Source of the DNA: an uncultured Lachnoclostridium sp. | Lineage (GTDB): Bacteria > Bacillota > Clostridia > Lachnospirales > Lachnospiraceae | NCBI GenBank assembly: GCA_944376715.1 | Contig: CALWDO010000005.1 | Location: forward strand, 40,033-104,032 | Direction of reading: 5' to 3' | DNA length: 64,000 nucleotides | In this document: positions 34,205 through 43,352 of the stretch, piece by piece | Numbering within the stretch: position 1 is the first letter of the stretch | Layout of the letters: every line of letters begins with the position of its first letter | Made by a program: the position numbers and the translations under genes | The notes under the pieces: generated by a model | Databases searched by the model: none | The model's input: only the letters and a program-made list of their open reading frames with translations | Told to the model about the DNA's origin: nothing

Positions 34205-35490
34205 TATGGGAAAATACAAGACTGGCGTTAAGCGGTCTGATAGCCAATAAAATGAGATCTTTTCTGACTATGATTGGAATCGTGATCGGGATTGCATCGG
34301 TCATCGCGATTATGACATTGGGTAATTCCATCGGCATGTCGGTACGTCAATCTATGGATTCTCTGGGAGCAAATCAGATCGTGGCAGGCATACAGAGAAA
34401 AAACACGGGACAGAAGACGAACTCTGAAGGGTTGACCTACCTGGATGGACCAAGAACGGAGAAACCGTCGGAGGCAGATTTGATTACTCAGGAGATGCTG
34501 GATGAAATACAGCAGCGTTTTGCGCGAGAGATAACGGGAATATCTTTGACGGAGCAGGTGGGAGAAGGCAGGATACAGACAGGAGAAAAACGCGCGTATG
34601 TGGAAATAACCGGATATAACCGTGCCGGCCTGGAGAATGAAAAGCTGACGCTTCTGGCCGGCAGGACGCTGACGGAAAGAGACCAGGAGGAAGGCAGGAA
34701 CGTTGTCCTGGCGTCGGAAAAAATGGTGCGGAAAATATTCGGGAACCATCTCTCAGAGGCTGTGGGGAATTCGGTAGAAGTGCTGATAGATAAACAATAT
34801 GTGCGGTACACGATTGTAGGAGTTTATCAATATGAAGAATCAGCGATGGATTTTACTGTGTCATCCGAGGATGATATAAGGTCTGCTCTTTATCTGCCTC
34901 TGAAAGCGGCGAGAGCGCAGAAACATAATTCCTCCGGATATACCCGTTTTACAGCTCTGGCCGCGCCGGGAGCGGAAGTGGCGAAGGTATCGAAAGACCT
35001 TCAGAAGTATATGAATGAGAAGTATTACCGGAACAATGAAAGCTTTCAAATTTCCGCCATGAATATGGAATCTATGGTGAAAAGCATGACACAGATGATC
35101 TCCGGAATCTCTCTTGTGATAGCCGCCATAGGAGGAATTTCTTTACTGGTGGGAGGAATCGGCGTCATGAACATTATGCTGGTATTGATTACGGAGAGAA
35201 CCAGAGAGATCGGAACGAGGAAAGCCCTGGGAGCGGATAATAACTCGATCCGGATTCAGTTTATCATGGAGTCGGTTGTCCTGTGCCTGATCGGAGGCGT
35301 ATTCGGAGTCCTGCTGGGAATCGGGGCCGCTTTCGCTGCGACACGGGCTATGGGGTATCAGATCAGCCCGTCCCTGCAGGGGATTGCGGCATCTGTAATT
35401 TTTTCTGCGTTGATCGGTATTTTCTTTGGATATTACCCGGCGAACCGGGCCGCCAGGATGGATCCCATAGAAGCTCTCAGGTACGAATAA
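34198..35490 (+). CDS. MacB-like ABC transporter permease
   Basis: A 430-residue permease with one N-terminal helix (FLTMIGIVIGIASVIAIMTL), a large extracellular MacB_PCD domain (about 50-290), and three C-terminal helices of the FtsX fold. GGIGVMNIMLVLITERTREI then GTRKALGA near 320-348 is the cytoplasmic coupling loop of this class. The end reads PANRAARMDPIEALRYE, the classic MacB tail. It pairs with the ATPase and adaptor and with the response regulator 65 bases downstream, suggesting peptide or antibiotic export under two-component control. The substrate cannot be read from the sequence. Confidence 0.93.
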   Translation: MLIWENTRLALSGLIANKMRSFLTMIGIVIGIASVIAIMTLGNSIGMSVRQSMDSLGANQIVAGIQRKNTGQKTNSEGLTYLDGPRTEKPSEADLITQEMLDEIQQRFAREITGISLTEQVGEGRIQTGEKRAYVEITGYNRAGLENEKLTLLAGRTLTERDQEEGRNVVLASEKMVRKIFGNHLSEAVGNSVEVLIDKQYVRYTIVGVYQYEESAMDFTVSSEDDIRSALYLPLKAARAQKHNSSGYTRFTALAAPGAEVAKVSKDLQKYMNEKYYRNNESFQISAMNMESMVKSMTQMISGISLVIAAIGGISLLVGGIGVMNIMLVLITERTREIGTRKALGADNNSIRIQFIMESVVLCLIGGVFGVLLGIGAAFAATRAMGYQISPSLQGIAASVIFSALIGIFFGYYPANRAARMDPIEALRYE

Positions 35491-35503
35491 GAAAAGGATT
35501 GCT

Positions 35504-35533
35504 TTTTACAGAATGTCATTTTACACTGTAAAA
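35504..35533. promoter_or_regulatory. Repeat motif upstream of the response regulator gene
   Basis: TTTTACAG (35504-35511) and CTGTAAAA (35526-35533) form an inverted repeat, and TTTTACA also recurs directly at 35519-35525. It lies 22 bases before the response-regulator start and may be an operator. This is pattern only. Confidence 0.35.
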
Positions 35534-35555
35534 AACAGCGAAGGGAAGAAAAAGG

Positions 35556-36269
35556 ATGGAACATCCAAAGATACTGTTGATAGAGGATGATGAAGATATC
35601 AGGGAAGGAGTCCGTATCCTTCTGGAAAGTGAAAACTACAGAGTTGCCGAAGCAGGGAACGGAAGAGACGGGCTGAAGCTCCTGGATCAGGATACAGATC
35701 TGGTTATACTGGATGTGATGCTTCCCGGCATATCGGGCTTAAGAACCTGTGAAGAGATACGGAAGACATCATTTGTGCCCATTCTCTTTCTAACGGCAAA
35801 GGCACAGGAATCAGATCGTTTAATTGGCTTGATGGTGGGGGGAGACGACTATCTTCCCAAGCCGTTTTCTTATGCGGAACTCCTTGGGAGAGTAAAGGCG
35901 CTGCTGCGCCGCTACCGGATATATCAGGGAAAAGAAGGCCAGGAACAGACTGAGGGACGTCGCCTGGAACTGGCGGGGATAGAGATTGAGGAAGAATTTC
36001 ATGAAGTGCTCGTCCGCGGCCGTCAGGTAGAATTGTCTGAGATCGAATATCAGATACTTCTGCTGATGATGAAACATCCGGGCAAGATTTTTTCCGCTCA
36101 GAATTTATATGAAAGCGTCTGGCAGGAACCATATTTTTACAGCTGCAACAGTACGGTGATGGTGCATATTCGAAGGCTTCGGGTTAAAATAGAGAGAAAT
36201 CCTCAGGCGCCCGAGCTGATAAAAACCGTATGGGGAAAGGGATACCGCTTTGAAGGATATGGAAAGTAA
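35556..36269 (+). CDS. OmpR/PhoB-family response regulator
   Basis: A 237-residue DNA-binding regulator. The receiver domain covers 1-120, with acidic pocket LLIEDDEDIREG, phospho-acceptor Asp in DLVILDVMLPGISG near 53, Thr in ILFLTAKAQ near 82, and Lys in DYLPKPFSYAEL near 103. The winged-helix domain runs from about 140 to 235 (VELSEIEYQILLLMMKHPGK, TVMVHIRRLRVKIE, IKTVWGKGYRFEGY). It lies after a MacB-like exporter and overlaps the kinase gene, the usual layout of antimicrobial-peptide sensing modules. Confidence 0.94.
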   Translation: MEHPKILLIEDDEDIREGVRILLESENYRVAEAGNGRDGLKLLDQDTDLVILDVMLPGISGLRTCEEIRKTSFVPILFLTAKAQESDRLIGLMVGGDDYLPKPFSYAELLGRVKALLRRYRIYQGKEGQEQTEGRRLELAGIEIEEEFHEVLVRGRQVELSEIEYQILLLMMKHPGKIFSAQNLYESVWQEPYFYSCNSTVMVHIRRLRVKIERNPQAPELIKTVWGKGYRFEGYGK

Positions 36270-37155
36270 GATACATTCGCTCGGTTTTTGCCTTGTAAAA
36301 CTATTGGTATTGGCAGCAATACTGGCATTTATAAGCTTTCAGGTACTGTATGCGGCGGGGACCCGTGCGGTAAGCGTATGCGTGGATAACGATGACTTTA
36401 TAAAACGCATGGATGAGAAATTTGCTGCGGGACTGCAGGAGTATATTGACGCAGAAAACCTGTCGGTTTCGGACACAGAGAAGCTGACCTGGTGGTCTGA
36501 CAGGCATTGGGAGGCAGATATCCAGATTTTCAGGGATGGAGTACTCCTGTATGACTCTTATTATCCGGAAGGCCTGCCCCTTGAAACCGAAGGCTGGGAA
36601 ATGCCGGAGTGTGAAATCCCGCTGATGTTCGCGGATGGAGAAACAGAACTGAGGGTTTATGGAAGCTATGGATACCGGCTTTATGTGGGAGCGCTGGTAT
36701 CGGCGCTGCTGCTTTCCTTCGCCATATTCCTGCTGACAGTCATGATGGGGATTCGCAGGACGATCCGTTATATCAGGCTGCTGAATGCAGAAATACGTGT
36801 GATGGAAACGGGTGAACTGGACCATCCGATTACCGTGCAGGGAAAAGATGAACTGGCAGCATTGGCAGAAGAGCTGGACGATATGCGGAAAGCGTTTCGG
36901 GAACAGAACCGTCGGGAGGCGGAACTGACAGAAGCCTACCGCAGCATGATCACCGAGATGTCCCACGGTCTGAGGACCCCGCTCACATCCTTGTTAATCT
37001 ATACGCAAATGCTGGATAAGAGGAAATTTCAGAATGAAGAACAGATGTGGTCATATATAGAAAAGATTAATAAAAAGGCGCATCAGATGAAACAGATGTC
37101 TGATCGGATTTTTGAATACACATTGTCCGGTGAGAAAGAGAACGGCTCCAGATAG
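36250..37155 (+). pseudogene. Histidine kinase lacking its C-terminal ATPase domain
   Basis: A 301-residue sensor with two membrane helices (about 12-33 and 140-163), an extracellular loop of about 105 residues, a HAMP-like segment (VMETGELDHPITVQGKDELAALAEEL), and a HisKA helix with the phospho-acceptor His in ITEMSHGLRTPLTSLLIYTQ near residue 240. The frame stops about 60 residues later, and no HATPase_c motifs (N, G1, F, G2 boxes) occur in any frame before the next gene. I see no frameshift that restores them, so a 3' deletion is likely. The start may be TTG at 36250 or ATG at 36259. It could still act as a phosphate acceptor or phosphatase. Otherwise it is inactive. Confidence 0.8.
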
Positions 37156-37172
37156 AAATTTTGTTTAGAAAG

Positions 37173-37204
37173 TAAAGAAAAACGGGAGACATGCCAGTCT
37201 CCCG
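37173..37204 (-). terminator. Terminator of the cold-shock gene
   Basis: CGGGAGAC (37183-37190) and GTCTCCCG (37197-37204) pair perfectly. On the minus strand a TTTTTCTTT run follows, so it ends the cold-shock transcript about 110 bases after its stop codon. It may also stop the kinase transcript from the other side. Confidence 0.8.
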
Positions 37205-37313
37205 CTTCTCTTCCATTTTCGCATTCTTGCATAATTCTCAAGATAAAAAACATATGAAGCTTTGATGCTTGATTTATTTTTACATAAGAATTTGTTGAAA
37301 TGTCCAAATCAGA

Positions 37314-37514
37314 TTAAAGTTTGGTCACGTTGGTGGCCTGTGGTCCTTTTGCGCCGTTTACTACTTCGTATTCAACGGCCTGGCCTTCTTCCAGAGATTT
37401 GAAGCCCTCCATATTCAGCCCGGTATAGTGAACGAACACGTCGTTGCCGTTCTCGTCGGAGATAAAACCGTAGCCTTTCTGGTTGTTGAACCACTTAACT
37501 GTACCTCTGTTCAT
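37314..37514 (-). CDS. Cold-shock protein, CspA family
   Basis: A single-domain nucleic-acid chaperone of 66 residues. RNP1 KGYGFISDE and RNP2 DVFVHYTGL are present after the start [12 protein letters not shown], and the end is [10 protein letters not shown], all as in the family. A full AAGGAGGT site precedes the ATG. It has its own promoter (37560-37588) and a terminator well downstream, so it is monocistronic. It sits between two genes on the other strand. Confidence 0.96.
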   Translation of the reverse strand: MNRGTVKWFNNQKGYGFISDENGNDVFVHYTGLNMEGFKSLEEGQAVEYEVVNGAKGPQATNVTKL

Positions 37515-37559
37515 TGTGGTACCTCCTTAAAATAAATACGTGCTTTTTTGCACAACCTA

Positions 37560-37588
37560 AGACTACCATAGTTTACCGGGAGTGTCAA
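37560..37588 (-). promoter_or_regulatory. Promoter of the cold-shock gene
   Basis: On the minus strand, TTGACA (37583-37588), 17-bp spacer, TAGTCT (37560-37565). The transcript would have a leader of about 40 bases. Confidence 0.65.
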
Positions 37589-37689
37589 ATGAAATCGGAC
37601 GACACGAGGGGACATCCGCGGCGGAAATGACAGGCATGAAAACGCCCGGAAGGACATAGATTGGTTAATAATATGGAGGGATATAGATA

Positions 37690-38799
37690 TTGAAGAAGAT
37701 CCTCTTTGTCAATCTGATGATTCTATTGATATTTGCCGGCGCATCGTACTGGGCGGAGGTGGGGAGAGGCATGCGGCGGACTGCCGCCCAGACCGTTTCG
37801 CAGACACAGGAAGACCGATCGGAGAATACAGATACAGATGAGGAAAACGAAGATTACATACACTGGGTAGATTTTCAGGTGTCGGAGTTCGCCATGTCCG
37901 AGGCCTACGAATACGACAGGGATACTTACGGTACAGACGCGCATGTGGGATGGACGGACCTTCTGGCCTGGACGGCGGCGCATACAGGCGGCAGTTTCAA
38001 TGATGATCGGGAGGTCCTGAGCCTTCTGACAGAACTGGAAGATAAGATCAGTCAGGGAGAGACATTGGAACAGATGACATCGGGGCTGGAGTATTTCCCA
38101 TATTATAAGGAAGCATACGGGGCCGTTCTGGGAGGTATGGTAGGCGAGTTCGAGATCGAAGAACCGATAGAAGGAGAAGAAGGGAAAAAGAACTGGGTAA
38201 AAAAATACGGTCTGAAGGCTTTTCATCCCATAGCGAGAGGATTTCCATACAGCGATTATGATGATTTCGGCGTATCCAGGACTTACGGATATAAAAGGAA
38301 TCATCTGGGGCATGACATGATGGGGCAGACGGGCACGCCGATAATAGCAGTAGAGTCCGGTTATGTGGAAGCGCTGGGATGGAACCAGTACGGAGGATGG
38401 CGGATCGGAATCCGCAGCTTTGACAAAAAACGATATTACTATTATGCACATCTGCGCCAGGGTTTCCCCTATCAGCCGGAACTGAAAGAGGGATCTGTGG
38501 TGCTGGCGGGAGATGTGATCGGATATATGGGACATACCGGGTACAGTACTGTAGAAGATACCAATAATATTGATACGACGCACCTTCATTTTGGAATGCA
38601 GCTGATCTTTGATGAATCCCAAAAAGACGGAGATAATGAGATATGGGTCGACTGTTATCAGATAGTGCGTTTTCTGTACAGAAACCGTTCGGAGACGGAG
38701 CGCAATGCGGAAACAAAAGAATGGAGGCGGATCTATCTTTTTAAAGATCCGGATGCGGCAGCTTATGAGCGGACGGTGGATTTTTCCATGTATCCGTAA
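37690..38799 (+). CDS. M23-family peptidase (LytM-type)
   Basis: A 369-residue secreted or membrane-anchored protein with an N-terminal hydrophobic segment (ILFVNLMILLIFAGASYWA). The M23 domain is at about residues 200-330: HLGHDMMGQTGTPIIAVESG supplies the first His and Asp, YYYAHLRQG the next His, and THLHFGMQL the HxH pair, so the zinc site looks complete. The region before it is acidic and unassigned. The start is TTG at 37690, with GGAGGG ten bases upstream. It would cut peptidoglycan cross-links or act in morphogenesis or sporulation. The exact role is not shown. Confidence 0.9.
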   Translation: MKKILFVNLMILLIFAGASYWAEVGRGMRRTAAQTVSQTQEDRSENTDTDEENEDYIHWVDFQVSEFAMSEAYEYDRDTYGTDAHVGWTDLLAWTAAHTGGSFNDDREVLSLLTELEDKISQGETLEQMTSGLEYFPYYKEAYGAVLGGMVGEFEIEEPIEGEEGKKNWVKKYGLKAFHPIARGFPYSDYDDFGVSRTYGYKRNHLGHDMMGQTGTPIIAVESGYVEALGWNQYGGWRIGIRSFDKKRYYYYAHLRQGFPYQPELKEGSVVLAGDVIGYMGHTGYSTVEDTNNIDTTHLHFGMQLIFDESQKDGDNEIWVDCYQIVRFLYRNRSETERNAETKEWRRIYLFKDPDAAAYERTVDFSMYP

Positions 38800-38809
38800 A
38801 CGGGAAGAT

Positions 38810-38838
38810 TTTACTTTTTCTGCCGGAAGTGTTATATT
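38810..38838 (+). promoter_or_regulatory. Promoter of the amidohydrolase gene
   Basis: TTTACT (38810-38815), 17-bp spacer, TATATT (38833-38838). It supports the start codon at 38859, because the ATG at 38841 would lie before the expected transcription start. Confidence 0.55.
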
Positions 38839-38858
38839 GAATGGCAGAGGTGATGGAT

Positions 38859-39716
38859 ATGCTGGGAGAATGTCATGCCCATGTGATCATGGACGGCGTC
38901 AATTATAAGAATGCGGTGGCGCTCCATAAAAACGGAGTATGTGAGGAGGCAGTCCGAAAGAATCTCAAAGCGTATCAGGATGCAGGAATAACATTTGTAC
39001 GCGACGGAGGCGATGCGCACGGCGCGTCCGCGCTGGCAAAAGAACTCGCAGGAGAGTATGGGATCGATTATCGGACTCCTCTCTTTGCGATCCATAAAAG
39101 AGGCCATTACGGTGGGATTGTGGGTCTGCCTTATGATAATCGTCAGGAGTATCGGGATCTGGTCAGAAAGGCAAAAGAGGAGGGGGCTGATTTTATCAAG
39201 ATCATGATCAGCGGACTTCTGGATTTTGCCCACGCAGGCACATTGACGGAAGAAGGGCTGACAGAGGAAGAGATACAATATATGATCGGAACGGCTCATG
39301 ACGCGGGGATGGCCGTCATGGCCCATTGCAATGGAGATGAGACCTGCCGGTATGCGATCCGCGCGGAGGCAGACAGCCTGGAGCACGGGGCGTTTATGGA
39401 AGATGAGACGCTTTTGATGCTGTCAGAAAGCCGTACCGTATGGATCCCTACTTTTTCGCCTATAGGAAATCTGCTGGGATGCGGCCGGTTCCCGGATGAA
39501 GAGATAAAGAAAAATCTGGATGGACAGATGAGACGGGTCAGAAAAGCCGCGGAACTGGGCGCATGTATCGGACTGGGCAGCGACGCAGGAGCATACCTGG
39601 TGCCCCATGGGAAGGGGACCGCGGATGAGCATGCTTATCTGCGCCGTGCCGGTGTGCCGGACGGGCTGCTGCATGAAGCGGAAGAACAGATCCGTCTGAG
39701 ATTTAAAAGACCGTAA
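38859..39716 (+). CDS. Metal-dependent amidohydrolase family protein
   Basis: A 285-residue TIM-barrel hydrolase. The metal-binding HxH is at the start (GECHAHVIMDG), a likely metal Lys is in GADFIKIMISG near 112, further His residues are in AVMAHCNGD near 149 and ADSLEHGAFM near 165, and the catalytic Asp is in GLGSDAGAYL near 240. I chose the ATG at 38859, six bases after GAGGTG, because upstream in-frame ATGs have no usable site and lie too close to the promoter. The substrate is unknown; relatives act on cyclic amides or dipeptides. The gene converges on the HAD gene with a 14-base overlap. Confidence 0.85.
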   Translation: MLGECHAHVIMDGVNYKNAVALHKNGVCEEAVRKNLKAYQDAGITFVRDGGDAHGASALAKELAGEYGIDYRTPLFAIHKRGHYGGIVGLPYDNRQEYRDLVRKAKEEGADFIKIMISGLLDFAHAGTLTEEGLTEEEIQYMIGTAHDAGMAVMAHCNGDETCRYAIRAEADSLEHGAFMEDETLLMLSESRTVWIPTFSPIGNLLGCGRFPDEEIKKNLDGQMRRVRKAAELGACIGLGSDAGAYLVPHGKGTADEHAYLRRAGVPDGLLHEAEEQIRLRFKRP

Positions 39717-40329
39717 GAAGATCCGAAAATTGCCGGATTGTATAGTCGGGATTTTCTGCCTGCCCGAACCCGTAGGAGGCATAACAGAAGGGAATGCCGG
39801 CTGCGGCGCACGCCTGCTGGTCTCCGGCCGTGTCTCCTACATACACAGGATGTTCCAGATGATTGCGGTCGGCTACAAGACGGATATTGGGGCCTTTTTC
39901 CAGGCCGGTATTACCAGGACATTCAAAATCCTGAATACAGGGGCCCAGACCGGTCTTTTCCAAAAACAGCTCAATATAACCGGACTGACAGTTGCTGACG
40001 ATAAAAAGAGGCATAGTTTTTGACAGAGCGCGTATGGTTTCTTCTACGCCCGGGTAGAGAATATTCTGACGGGACTTCCGGAGAAATTCATGTTCTCTTT
40101 CACAGCAGGCTTCGATCAGCGGATATCGCTGTTCCGGTTCCAGGAAAGGGAAACATAGATCGGCAATATGGGGCAGTGTTTTACCAAAGAGCTGTGTCAG
40201 CTGCTTCGGGGTAAAGTGGACAGGAACATCGGGACGGGAATCCACTACATCATTCCAGGCGTCCGCCACAATTCCGGTGGAATTCCACAAAGTACCGTCT
40301 ATATCCAAGATAATACTGTCTGGTTTCAT
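39703..40329 (-). CDS. HAD-superfamily phosphatase
   Basis: A 208-residue phosphoglycolate-phosphatase-like enzyme. Motif I is IILDIDGTLWNS at about residues 6-17, with the nucleophile Asp; motif II is PLFIVSNCQSG near 107; motif III/IV is YVGDTAGDQQACAAAGIPFC near 167. A helical cap is inserted after motif I. The start ATG (complement of 40327-40329) has AGGAGG nine bases upstream; the longer frame to 40680 runs through the divergent sfsA gene. The phosphorylated substrate cannot be named. Confidence 0.9.
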   Translation of the reverse strand: MKPDSIILDIDGTLWNSTGIVADAWNDVVDSRPDVPVHFTPKQLTQLFGKTLPHIADLCFPFLEPEQRYPLIEACCEREHEFLRKSRQNILYPGVEETIRALSKTMPLFIVSNCQSGYIELFLEKTGLGPCIQDFECPGNTGLEKGPNIRLVADRNHLEHPVYVGDTAGDQQACAAAGIPFCYASYGFGQAENPDYTIRQFSDLLTVF

Positions 40330-40429
40330 ATATGTATGATCCTCCTGAGTGTAAAAATAGAATGCGGATTTGACCGCTCTATCTAACATAGCATGACCGT
40401 GAATCTGACGCAAGAGAAAAGGATAAAAT

Positions 40430-41125
40430 ATGAGATATGAAAGAATAGAAGAGGCTGTTTTCCTGTCCCGGCCCAACCGGTTTGTGGCCCGGGTGAGGAC
40501 AGAGCGGGGAGAAGAAGTCTGCCATGTAAAAAATACAGGACGGTGCAGGGAACTGTTGATACCGGAGACGCGTATCTGGGTGCAGAGAAATGAAAGTCCG
40601 TCCCGGAAGACGGCGCTGGACCTGATCGCGGTGGAAAAAGAAGGCCGGATTGTAAATATAGATTCCCAGATCCCCAACAAAGTGGCGGAAGAATGGATCC
40701 GTTCCGGGCATCTGTTTGAACGCCCGCAGATGATCCGGCCGGAAACCCGTTATGGGAATTCGCGTTTTGATTTATATCTGGAGAACAAAGACAGCCGCAT
40801 GTTCCTGGAGGTCAAAGGAGTGACTCTGGAAGAAGAGGGCGTGGCCCGCTTCCCTGACGCACCCACGGAAAGAGGCGTGAAGCATGTGGAAGAACTGGTC
40901 CGCTGCCGGGAAGAAGGATATCGGGCGGGAATCCTGTTCGTCATCCAGATGAAAGGGATCCGATACCTGGAGCCCAACGACCGGACTCATCCGGAGTTTG
41001 GGAAAGCGCTTCGCGCGGCTGCGGATGCAGGCGTAGAGATACATGCGGTGGACTGCCTGGTTACGCCGGAGTCCATACAGGCGGACCAGTCGGTGGAAGT
41101 GCGGCTTGGAGAGAAAAACGAATGA
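40430..41125 (+). CDS. sfsA: SfsA family DNA/RNA nuclease-like protein
   Basis: A 231-residue protein named for sugar fermentation stimulation, whose fold combines an OB-like N-terminus with a PD-(D/E)XK-type core. Signatures are FLSRPNRFVARV at about residues 11-22, HVKNTGRCRELL near 32, SRFDLYL then MFLEVKGVTLEEEGVARFPD near 115-145, and APTERGVKHVEEL near 145. Length is typical. The stop overlaps the mutY start, so the two are coupled. The true cellular role is uncertain. Confidence 0.95.
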   Translation: MRYERIEEAVFLSRPNRFVARVRTERGEEVCHVKNTGRCRELLIPETRIWVQRNESPSRKTALDLIAVEKEGRIVNIDSQIPNKVAEEWIRSGHLFERPQMIRPETRYGNSRFDLYLENKDSRMFLEVKGVTLEEEGVARFPDAPTERGVKHVEELVRCREEGYRAGILFVIQMKGIRYLEPNDRTHPEFGKALRAAADAGVEIHAVDCLVTPESIQADQSVEVRLGEKNE

Positions 41126-42210
41126 TGGAATACATTGTAAAACCGCTGCTTTCATGGTATGATGGACATGCCCGTGTTCTTCCCTGGAGGGAAGAAATCA
41201 GTCCTTACCGGGTATGGGTGTCTGAGATCATGCTGCAGCAGACACGTGTGGAAGCGGTAAAACCGTATTTTGAGCGGTTTGTAAAGGCCCTGCCGGATGT
41301 ACATGCTCTTGCGGAGTGTCCGGAGGACGAGCTTCTGAAGCTGTGGGAGGGACTGGGATATTATAACCGTGTCCGCAATATGCAGAAAGCGGCGCGCGTG
41401 ATTGTGGATAAATATGATGGGAAATTTCCGGCGGATTATAAAAAACTGCTGGAGCTTCCGGGAATCGGGCACTATACGGCGGGAGCGGTCAGTTCTATCG
41501 CTTTCGGTATCTGTATGCCTGCGGTGGACGGGAATGTGCTCCGGGTGTTGTCACGGCTTCAGGCCAGCTATGACGATATCCTAAGCCAGAGTGTGAAGCA
41601 TACCTTTGAAGAAGAATTACAGAAGATCATTCCTGAAGACCGGGCCGGAGACTTTAACCAGGCCCTCATAGAGATTGGCGCGATTGTCTGCGTCCCCAAC
41701 GGCAAGGCAAAGTGCGGTGAATGTCCGCTTGGTTTTTGCTGCAAGGCAAAGGAAAGGGGAATCGTGGACGAGCTTCCCAAGAAGAAGGCGAAGAAAGAAC
41801 GGCGTGTGGAGAACAGGACGGTGCTGGTCTTAAGAGAAGGAAACCGGGTGGCCATCCGGAAACGTCCTGAAAAGGGCCTGCTGGCGGGTCTTTATGAACT
41901 TCCCAATCTGGAAGGGACGCTTAGCGATGAGGAAGTGCTTCTGAGGCTTCGGGAGAGGGGCTTTTCGCCGATCCGGATACTTCCCCTTGCCCCGGCGAAA
42001 CATATCTTCAGCCATGTGGAGTGGAGGATGACCGGCTATGCGGTCAGCCTGGAAGAGTCGGAAGACATGGACAAAGACGGCTTGTTTTTTATAGACGCCA
42101 GAGAGACAGAAGAAAAATATCCGATCCCCGCAGCCTTTGCCGCATATGCGCGGTATATGGACATTGTACTGGGACAGGAAAAATATGAGGAAGGAAGAAA
42201 AGATGTTTGA
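41122..42210 (+). CDS. mutY: A/G-specific adenine glycosylase
   Basis: Removes adenine mispaired with 8-oxoguanine; 362 residues. The N-terminal HhH-GPD domain shows EIMLQQTRVEAVKPYFERF near 34 (catalytic Glu), the hairpin LPGIGHYTAGAVSSIAFG near 112, and VDGNVLRVLSRL near 135 (catalytic Asp). Four cysteines near 193-209 (CVPNGKAKCGECPLGFCC) ligate the 4Fe-4S cluster. The C-terminal Nudix-like domain that recognises 8-oxoguanine follows from about 230. It overlaps sfsA by 4 bases and glf by 8 bases. Confidence 0.95.
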   Translation: MMEYIVKPLLSWYDGHARVLPWREEISPYRVWVSEIMLQQTRVEAVKPYFERFVKALPDVHALAECPEDELLKLWEGLGYYNRVRNMQKAARVIVDKYDGKFPADYKKLLELPGIGHYTAGAVSSIAFGICMPAVDGNVLRVLSRLQASYDDILSQSVKHTFEEELQKIIPEDRAGDFNQALIEIGAIVCVPNGKAKCGECPLGFCCKAKERGIVDELPKKKAKKERRVENRTVLVLREGNRVAIRKRPEKGLLAGLYELPNLEGTLSDEEVLLRLRERGFSPIRILPLAPAKHIFSHVEWRMTGYAVSLEESEDMDKDGLFFIDARETEEKYPIPAAFAAYARYMDIVLGQEKYEEGRKDV

Positions 42211-43351
42211 CAGTGTGATCATAGGAGCCGGCGTTGCCGGCAGTGTGGCTGCCAGAGAACTGGCAGAAAGCGGACGCAGCGTGCTGGTGCTGGAACAGAG
42301 AGACCATATCGGAGGAAACTGTTACGACGAGCCGGACGAGAATGGAATACTGATCCATAAATATGGTCCCCATATATTCCATACGAAAGAAAAAAAGGCA
42401 TATGATTATCTGTCCAGATTCACGGACTGGTACGCATTTGGACACGAAGTGGTAGCGAATGTATACGGCAAGCTGATTCCTGTGCCCTTCAATCTGAATA
42501 CGCTTCATATGGTATATGAGAAAGAAAAAGCGGACGCCCTGGAGAAAAAGCTGGTAGAGACTTTCGGCATGGGAAGCCGCGTGCCGATCTTAAAGCTTCG
42601 GGAGCAGGAAGATCCCGAGATCCATCAGATCGCAGATTATGTCTATGAAAACATCTTCCTGCATTATACGATGAAACAGTGGGGGCAGACGCCGGAAGAG
42701 ATCGATCCGGCCGTAACCGGACGGGTGCCGGTGGTGATCTCTTATGACAACCGGTATTTCCAGGAACCATGGCAGGGAATGCCTCTGCACGGATATACTC
42801 CCATGTTTGAAAAGATGCTGGACCATCCGAAGATCAGGGTGGAGACCGGCGTGGACGCCCGCAGCCGCATCCGGTTCAAAGAAGACCAGGTGCTTCTGGA
42901 TGGAGAGCCGTTCCATGGGGAAGTGATCTATACCGGCCCGGTGGATGAGCTGTTTGACTGCTGCTTTGGACGTCTTCCTTACAGGTCTCTGAGATTTGAT
43001 TTTGAGTATCTGGATCAGGAGGATTATCAGGGCCATAGTGTGGTAAACTATACGGTAAGCGAGGATTTCACCCGCATCACGGAGTTTAAGTATCTGACCG
43101 GACAGAAAGCTCCGGGAACGACGATTGTGAAAGAGTATCCGTTCGCGTATACCGGGGCGGAGGGCGAGATCCCTTATTATTCCATTGCCAATGACGCGAA
43201 CCAGGCATTGTATGAAAAATACCGCGCGCTGACGGAAAAGATTCCCAATGTATGGCTGTTGGGACGTCTGGCAGAATATAAGTATTACAATATCGATGCC
43301 ATGGTGATGAAAGCGCTGGAACTGACAGAGAAAATAAAACAAGAGGTGTAA
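42203..43351 (+). CDS. glf: UDP-galactopyranose mutase
   Basis: A flavoenzyme of 382 residues converting UDP-galactopyranose to UDP-galactofuranose for surface glycans. The FAD fold starts SVIIGAGVAGSVAARELAES, and the family motif RDHIGGNCYDE near 35 with HKYGPHIFHT near 53 follows. YDNRYFQEPWQGMPLHGYTP near 181 and the C-terminal VWLLGRLAEYKYYNIDAMVM also match. The ATG at 42203 was chosen because it gives the standard N-terminus and AAGGAAG lies upstream; it overlaps the mutY stop by 8 bases. A glycosyltransferase gene follows at once, suggesting a galactofuranose-containing polymer. Confidence 0.95.
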   Translation: MFDSVIIGAGVAGSVAARELAESGRSVLVLEQRDHIGGNCYDEPDENGILIHKYGPHIFHTKEKKAYDYLSRFTDWYAFGHEVVANVYGKLIPVPFNLNTLHMVYEKEKADALEKKLVETFGMGSRVPILKLREQEDPEIHQIADYVYENIFLHYTMKQWGQTPEEIDPAVTGRVPVVISYDNRYFQEPWQGMPLHGYTPMFEKMLDHPKIRVETGVDARSRIRFKEDQVLLDGEPFHGEVIYTGPVDELFDCCFGRLPYRSLRFDFEYLDQEDYQGHSVVNYTVSEDFTRITEFKYLTGQKAPGTTIVKEYPFAYTGAEGEIPYYSIANDANQALYEKYRALTEKIPNVWLLGRLAEYKYYNIDAMVMKALELTEKIKQEV

Positions 43352-43352
43352 G

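Noticed and set aside
36301-36966. A hidden HATPase_c domain for the short kinase in another frame or strand
   Set aside because: No frame between the kinase stop and the cold-shock terminator shows the N, G1 or G2 boxes; there are under 30 bases before the terminator stem.
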